Positions 60,049 to 64,000 of a stretch of 64,000 nt of DNA are shown here, piece by piece. This DNA is from Amanita rubescens (lineage: Eukaryota; Basidiomycota; Agaricomycetes; Agaricales; Amanitaceae). The stretch's first letter is position 1. Every line of letters starts with the position of its first letter. Location of the stretch: contig WION01000003.1 in NCBI GenBank assembly GCA_015039365.1, forward strand, positions 868,001 through 932,000, in the 5' to 3' direction. Below the pieces are notes generated by a model. The model saw only the letters and a program-made list of their open reading frames with translations. It did no database searches and was not told the origin of the DNA. Both the position numbers and the translations under genes were made by a program.

Positions 60049-62733
60049 ATGCCCAAACGTGCTGCATCACTTGCATTCAGTAAATCCAACCGTCATATAG
60101 CATTGGAAACTGTACTGAATTGTATCAGGGGCCTGTTAAAAAGCGCAGAATCACTGGACCGTCTCAAATCAAGGCAGCGCCATCAAGGAAAAAAAAGAAG
60201 AATAAGTCTACTACTGCATATACAATTCCAGTCCCAGAGGTCGACGACGACGACATCCAGCTCTCAGACCAAGATTACAATTTTCTCGAAGAATTTGGTG
60301 ATTCCACGTCCTTCTTACGGCATCTAGACAGCAAGAGTATAGCTAGGTCAGTCCTACGCAACAACTTACCCGACTCCTGAATTATCATCATCTGAGATAG
60401 AAGAAAACATGAAACGGGAAAAAATGACAAGTCTATCGTCAAAACTTCAATGCCAGAGAGTCTTTCTTTAAGCAGCGAAGCCAGTGACGATGCCGATGCA
60501 GCTCTATCTGCTACCTCAGATTCTCACATGACAGTTCCTGGTGACAGTGATGCAGAAATGCCTTACGAACATGTACCCCGGAAGAGCCGTTTATTTGAAC
60601 ACTCATTAGAGCGGCGTATAATTGAACGGCTACCTATTAAACTAGCAGATGGACGGTTGCTCAAAACAGGAGTGAAAGACCTAGCCCCTCCAGATCGTAT
60701 CACAGAAGAAGATGTAGAACGGGAGGAAAGCCAAGATGAATCTGAAAGCAAGGTGGAAGATATCTCCACCGGGGCCAGATTCGGGCGCCCGGCCGTTCTG
60801 GACACCGTGACTCAAACCTCGAGAAGACTTCGGATCGAACATGCCAAAGAGCAAATAGCCGGTATTTGTCAAGAAATAGTCGCAGACCCCGAGAACAGTG
60901 TACGCCATCGCGAAGCATATTTTGTCACGTCATCTTATAAACTGGCTAGCTGGGTTGGCTCAAACGGTTGCATACATTTTCAATGAAAGAAATTTCAACT
61001 TCCAATCATCCAAAGCCTGTGCCAAACGATCCATTAATACGGAAACTGGCTATTCTGTCGCAACTGGCCGTCTTTAAGGACATTGTTCCGGGCTACAGAA
61101 TACGCGAGTTGACAGAAAAGGAAGCAGCGGAGAAGGTCAGCCAAATGGTTGCTCATCTCCGTGACTGGGAACAGGGTCTCGTAGCTGCCTATCAAAGTTA
61201 TCTCCGGTGTCTTGAGAAGGAGCTCAAAGGTAATTTAGTTTCTTCCGCATTCACCTGTCCTGACCGCTTTCAGCCCGGAGTGATTTGGCAGAAACTGCGC
61301 TAAAGTGCATGTGCACTCTCCTGACCAACCTCACACATTTCAACTTTAGAGTTAATCTCATAGCTTGTATCGTTGGACAATTAAGCCGAAGATCGTGGAC
61401 TAAAGTGGGCCTCTTTTAGCATCTCATGCGTACCAGCTGACGACCACAAGATGTCCGGGATGTGTTTGAATACCTTAAACTCGGTACTTCGTGCCGACAT
61501 GACCGGTGAACCGTCTTTGGAGATCGTGCGAATGCTTAATCAGATGATTAAAGAAAGAAGATTCCAGATCCATCCGAACGTACTCACATGTCTCCTGAAT
61601 TTGCGCTTGAAAAGCGAGCTCAACGTCCGGGCTTCTGATTCAAGAGCCGATGACTCTGGCCGGGCCGGATCGTCCGGGCAGAACAAAGAAACCAGAGTAC
61701 GTACCAAGGGCAAGGCGGCCAATCAGCTACATCTTAGCAAAAAGGCCCGAAAAGCATTGAAGGAACGCAAGGAAGTCGAAAAGGAGTTTCGCGAAGCCGA
61801 TGCTGTGGTTGACAAAGAGGAGAGAGCGGCTAGGGTAGGTCATTACTCACGTCACCGTTATTTCAGTGCTGACACGCCATCCGAAGCAAACTGAGACGTT
61901 GAAACTTTTATTCGCACTATACTTTCGGATCTTGAAGGACCCTACGCCTAGCCCTCTCCTCCCGGCGGCCCTCTACGGCATTTCTAAATATGCCCACCTA
62001 GTCAATGTTGATTTTTTCAAGGACCTCATGTTAGTTCTACGGAACGTTGTTTCTCCCGATTCCCACGACAACGACGGTATATACAACGAAGGCGATGCAA
62101 CGGAGCGCTTATACCTTCGTTTACTTGGGATAGTCACCGCTTTTGAGCTGCTGTCGGGGCAAGGTGCGTAAACCTGTACCTAGATCTCGGGCAAATTAAA
62201 AAAGAGAAAAAAAATTTCCAGGGGAAGCCTTGAATATTGACTTGAATGACATCACTACACAGCTCTACGAGCTTATTTTACCACTAAGCTTGAAACCTGG
62301 CATTGAAATTCCTTGGTTATCGGCTCCTGCAAACAACGAATCCGCTCATCGGCACCCAGCTATGGCCAATTTGCTTTTCAATGCTTTGGCTTTTGTTTTT
62401 TCACCGCGGACTTTCGGAACCTCCGCACCACCTTGGCGCTCTGCCGCATTTGCTAAGCGTCTCCTCACAGCCTCTCTCAATTGGTCACCGGCTTTGGCCA
62501 TCCGGACCATGGACTTTATTGGTGACTTGATCTCCAAGGATCCAAAGCTCGAGACTCTTCTATCGACCGAGGATCGGATCTATGACGGCGTTTATCGGCC
62601 CGAAATAAACGACCCACAACTATGTCACCCGTTTGGCACCTGCTTCTGGGAGCTGCATAGTCTTCAAAATCACTGGGATGCCCAGGTCCGAGAGAGAGCT
62701 CGAAAGTTGTTACAAACAAAGCATTTAGCGTAG
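60049..62733 (+). CDS. NOC3: Nucleolar complex protein 3 (60S subunit biogenesis, replication licensing)
   Basis: Nucleolar protein that works with Noc2 in 60S pre-ribosome export and, in yeast, with ORC/MCM in replication. The start MPKRAASLAFSKSN is at 60049. A basic, then acidic head follows (KKRRITGPSQIKAAPSRKKK; VPEVDDDDIQLSDQDYNFLE). The conserved NOC3p region is RLPIKLADGRLLKTGVKDLA, EQIAGICQEIVADPENS spliced to LGWLKRLHTFSMKEI, DPLIRKLAILSQLAVFKDIV, GYRIRELTEKEAAEKVSQMV and DLAETALKCMCTLLTNLTHF. The CBF/Mak21 domain is TETLKLLFALYFRILKDPTP, LLPAALYGISKYAHLVNVDF and HPFGTCFWELHSLQNHW, ending at 62733. The first intron joint (about 60,090) is one base out of phase; the others I followed fit. 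It is divergent to APC5. Confidence 0.92.
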
Positions 62734-62936
62734 ATGTCGTACCCGGTCGTACATGAACCAATGTATGCGATACAATGATGCGAAGACCTAAAAACACATG
62801 CAGCAGGCGACATGACTATGAACCGAAAACATTATTAACACAGTGAAGATAACTATTAGCGATATATAAGGTAAATCGTCAATGGTATACAGAGTACATC
62901 GTACGCAAGGCGTACAAAAAATCCTTTTGGCGTGTA

Positions 62937-64000
62937 TCAACACGTCATAGACGTAGGTAGGGTATAGCGAGGTGGTGTTGACGTGTACATGTATGACGCT
63001 TGCTCCCCCTGGTTTGGAGCCGATGGCATATATGCGTTGTTGTAAGAGAGTGGCGTTACTGCTTGTTGGAGCGGCACTTGTGCGGTTGCTGCTTTGTCAC
63101 CGTGGTTGTACTTCCAATAATTTAGCAATTGAGTAGAAGGTAGATCGCTGCTGGTTGCACGATCCATGATATACACGATGAAAAGCAATGTTTGATTGTC
63201 TGCGACAATTTCCTGGGTAACGACAATGGCGAGAGCTAAACGGTAAACGTGAGTAAAGATCGTTGTAATATCCACTGAAGACCTACAAGGATCCAACCAT
63301 CGGCATTGATTTAGACGTGACTCAGGAAGTGCTGCAGTCACATATCCCTCTCCTGAGCCAGTCCAAGTCAAGGGGGAGTCCTCAGATGAAGTCATCTGAC
63401 CATTGAGAAATAATTTAGTTATGCACTTTTCGGACTGAGTCCAACTGGTAAAGTATAAGCTGGGTGAGAAACCACATCCAGTCGAGGAAGTGTTGGTTCT
63501 GCTCGTCCCGAGCTGAAACTTGAGCGTTAAGGGGGTATTCGGTGTTAACTGCCCGTGAGATATCAAAGCGTCCAATCTGACCCAGAGCGGAGCTATGCCT
63601 TCAGCAGCGAGCTTGAGTGCCTTCACTCTAGCTGTCTTTGTCATATGCCGATGAGAAACCGTTTGCGACGGCGTCCCGTTGGGCGAGAATTGACCAAAAT
63701 TTGGAGAACCGGAAAAATCGTAGTGGGTCACAGACGGGCTGAATTCCGCGGTGCCCATATTCATAGAATACGTTCTCTGCGTGCTCGATGACGCTGGTGG
63801 CATCATGGACGGAAGGGTGGAGGTCATTGAAAGCCCACTAGTGATGGGAGCATAATATGTCGTATGCGCGTCAGGAGGGAAAGCGCATAGTGAAATTCCA
63901 GGGGAAGGCGGATACTCCGTCTTCACCTCTGAAGGAGATGAAAAGGGAGGAGTGCCATTTGAGGAGGAATCACCATCGTCGTATTCCTGGTATCCTCCGA
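62937..64000 (-). CDS. Partial gene, putative transcription factor with a TEA/TEAD-like C-terminal domain
   Basis: The open frame runs from the window edge (EYDDGDSSSNGTPPF) to the stop at 62937. The visible part is C-terminal: a disordered Ser/Pro/Thr stretch, then a folded region with HRHMTKTARVKALKLAAEGI, GQLTPNTPLTLKFQLGTSRT, GCGFSPSLYFTSWTQSEKCI and LTWTGSGEGYVTAALPESRL. After one intron near 63,225-63,290 comes VTQEIVADNQTLLFIVYIMD. That last block resembles the end of the YAP-binding domain of TEAD proteins (pattern TLLxIxYxxE). The DNA-binding TEA domain would be expected upstream, outside the window, so the assignment is tentative. The tail is Pro/Tyr/Thr-rich. Confidence 0.45.
   Translation of the reverse strand, partial: GGYQEYDDGDSSSNGTPPFSSPSEVKTEYPPSPGISLCAFPPDAHTTYYAPITSGLSMTSTLPSMMPPASSSTQRTYSMNMGTAEFSPSVTHYDFSGSPNFGQFSPNGTPSQTVSHRHMTKTARVKALKLAAEGIAPLWVRLDALISHGQLTPNTPLTLKFQLGTSRTNTSSTGCGFSPSLYFTSWTQSEKCITKLFLNGQMTSSEDSPLTWTGSGEGYVTAALPESRLNQCRWLDPCRSSVDITTIFTHVYRLALAIVVTQEIVADNQTLLFIVYIMDRATSSDLPSTQLLNYWKYNHGDKAATAQVPLQQAVTPLSYNNAYMPSAPNQGEQASYMYTSTPPRYTLPTSMTC

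Noticed and set aside
1..64000. CRISPR array, rRNA, tRNA, operator or riboswitch
   Set aside because: Eukaryotic nuclear DNA. No spaced direct repeats, no cloverleaf with a matching B-box and no rRNA-like stretch was recognised on either strand.
1..64000. Biosynthetic or defence gene cluster
   Set aside because: The genes belong to unrelated housekeeping pathways, each typical as a single copy. Proximity of GIR2, bS21m, eIF2B-alpha and MAP1 (all translation-related) is probably chance.

Overview
This window is nuclear DNA of a filamentous basidiomycete, most likely an Agaricomycete. The evidence is a dense mix of coding exons and roughly 45-60-nt GT-AG introns with short or even micro-exons, 5' splice sites of the gtaagt/gtacgt type, a fungal beta-1,3-glucan synthase, a basidiomycete-type multi-TOG XMAP215 protein and a bS21m of fungal type. 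I found no rRNA, tRNA, CRISPR array or intact transposon.

Layout. 1-4.0 kb (minus): the N-terminal part of the TFIIH helicase Rad3/XPD, then a secreted GH5 mannanase-like enzyme. 4.1-9.0 kb (plus): a mitochondrial-type TPR protein and dipeptidyl peptidase III. 9.1-12.0 kb (minus): the PP2C phosphatase Ptc7 and a leucine-rich-repeat protein. 12.1-21.6 kb (plus): the FKS1 glucan synthase and an FHIP/RAI16-family protein. 21.7-27.4 kb (minus): a DNAJC9-like J protein, a dolichyldiphosphatase-like PAP2 enzyme, a UPF0658 Golgi-type membrane protein and a SET-domain methyltransferase. 27.5-35.8 kb: an SDR dehydrogenase (+), a large disordered protein (-), an alpha/beta hydrolase (+), the RWD protein Gir2 (-) and mitochondrial ribosomal protein bS21m (+). 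35.8-42.0 kb is the loosest part: a minisatellite, a conserved hypothetical gene (+), a cyclin (-) and about 1.8 kb with nothing I can name. 42.0-64.0 kb is dense again: eIF2B-alpha (-), a single-exon hypothetical (+), methionine aminopeptidase 1 (+), a glycerol-3-phosphate acyltransferase (-), Stu2/XMAP215 (-), APC5 (-), NOC3 (+) and a partial putative TEA-family factor (-).

The genes are almost all single-copy housekeeping genes from unrelated pathways: DNA repair, wall synthesis, translation, lipid synthesis, the cell cycle and microtubules. I see no biosynthetic cluster, mating-type locus or defence island. What stands out is the packing. Several divergent pairs have start codons 46-150 bp apart, and several same-strand pairs are separated by only 8-38 bp.

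A second theme is reading-frame integrity. FKS1, STU2, MAP1, the acyltransferase, XPD, GH5 and SET read cleanly through many splice junctions. DPP3, the TPR gene, PTC7, FHIP, DNAJC9 and a few others carry small frame breaks, mostly explainable as one extra base. I read this as probable insertion-type assembly error, with gene decay as the alternative, most plausible for DPP3.

Exon limits were deduced by eye from splice signals and family knowledge. Coordinates are genomic spans from start codon to stop codon, introns included.
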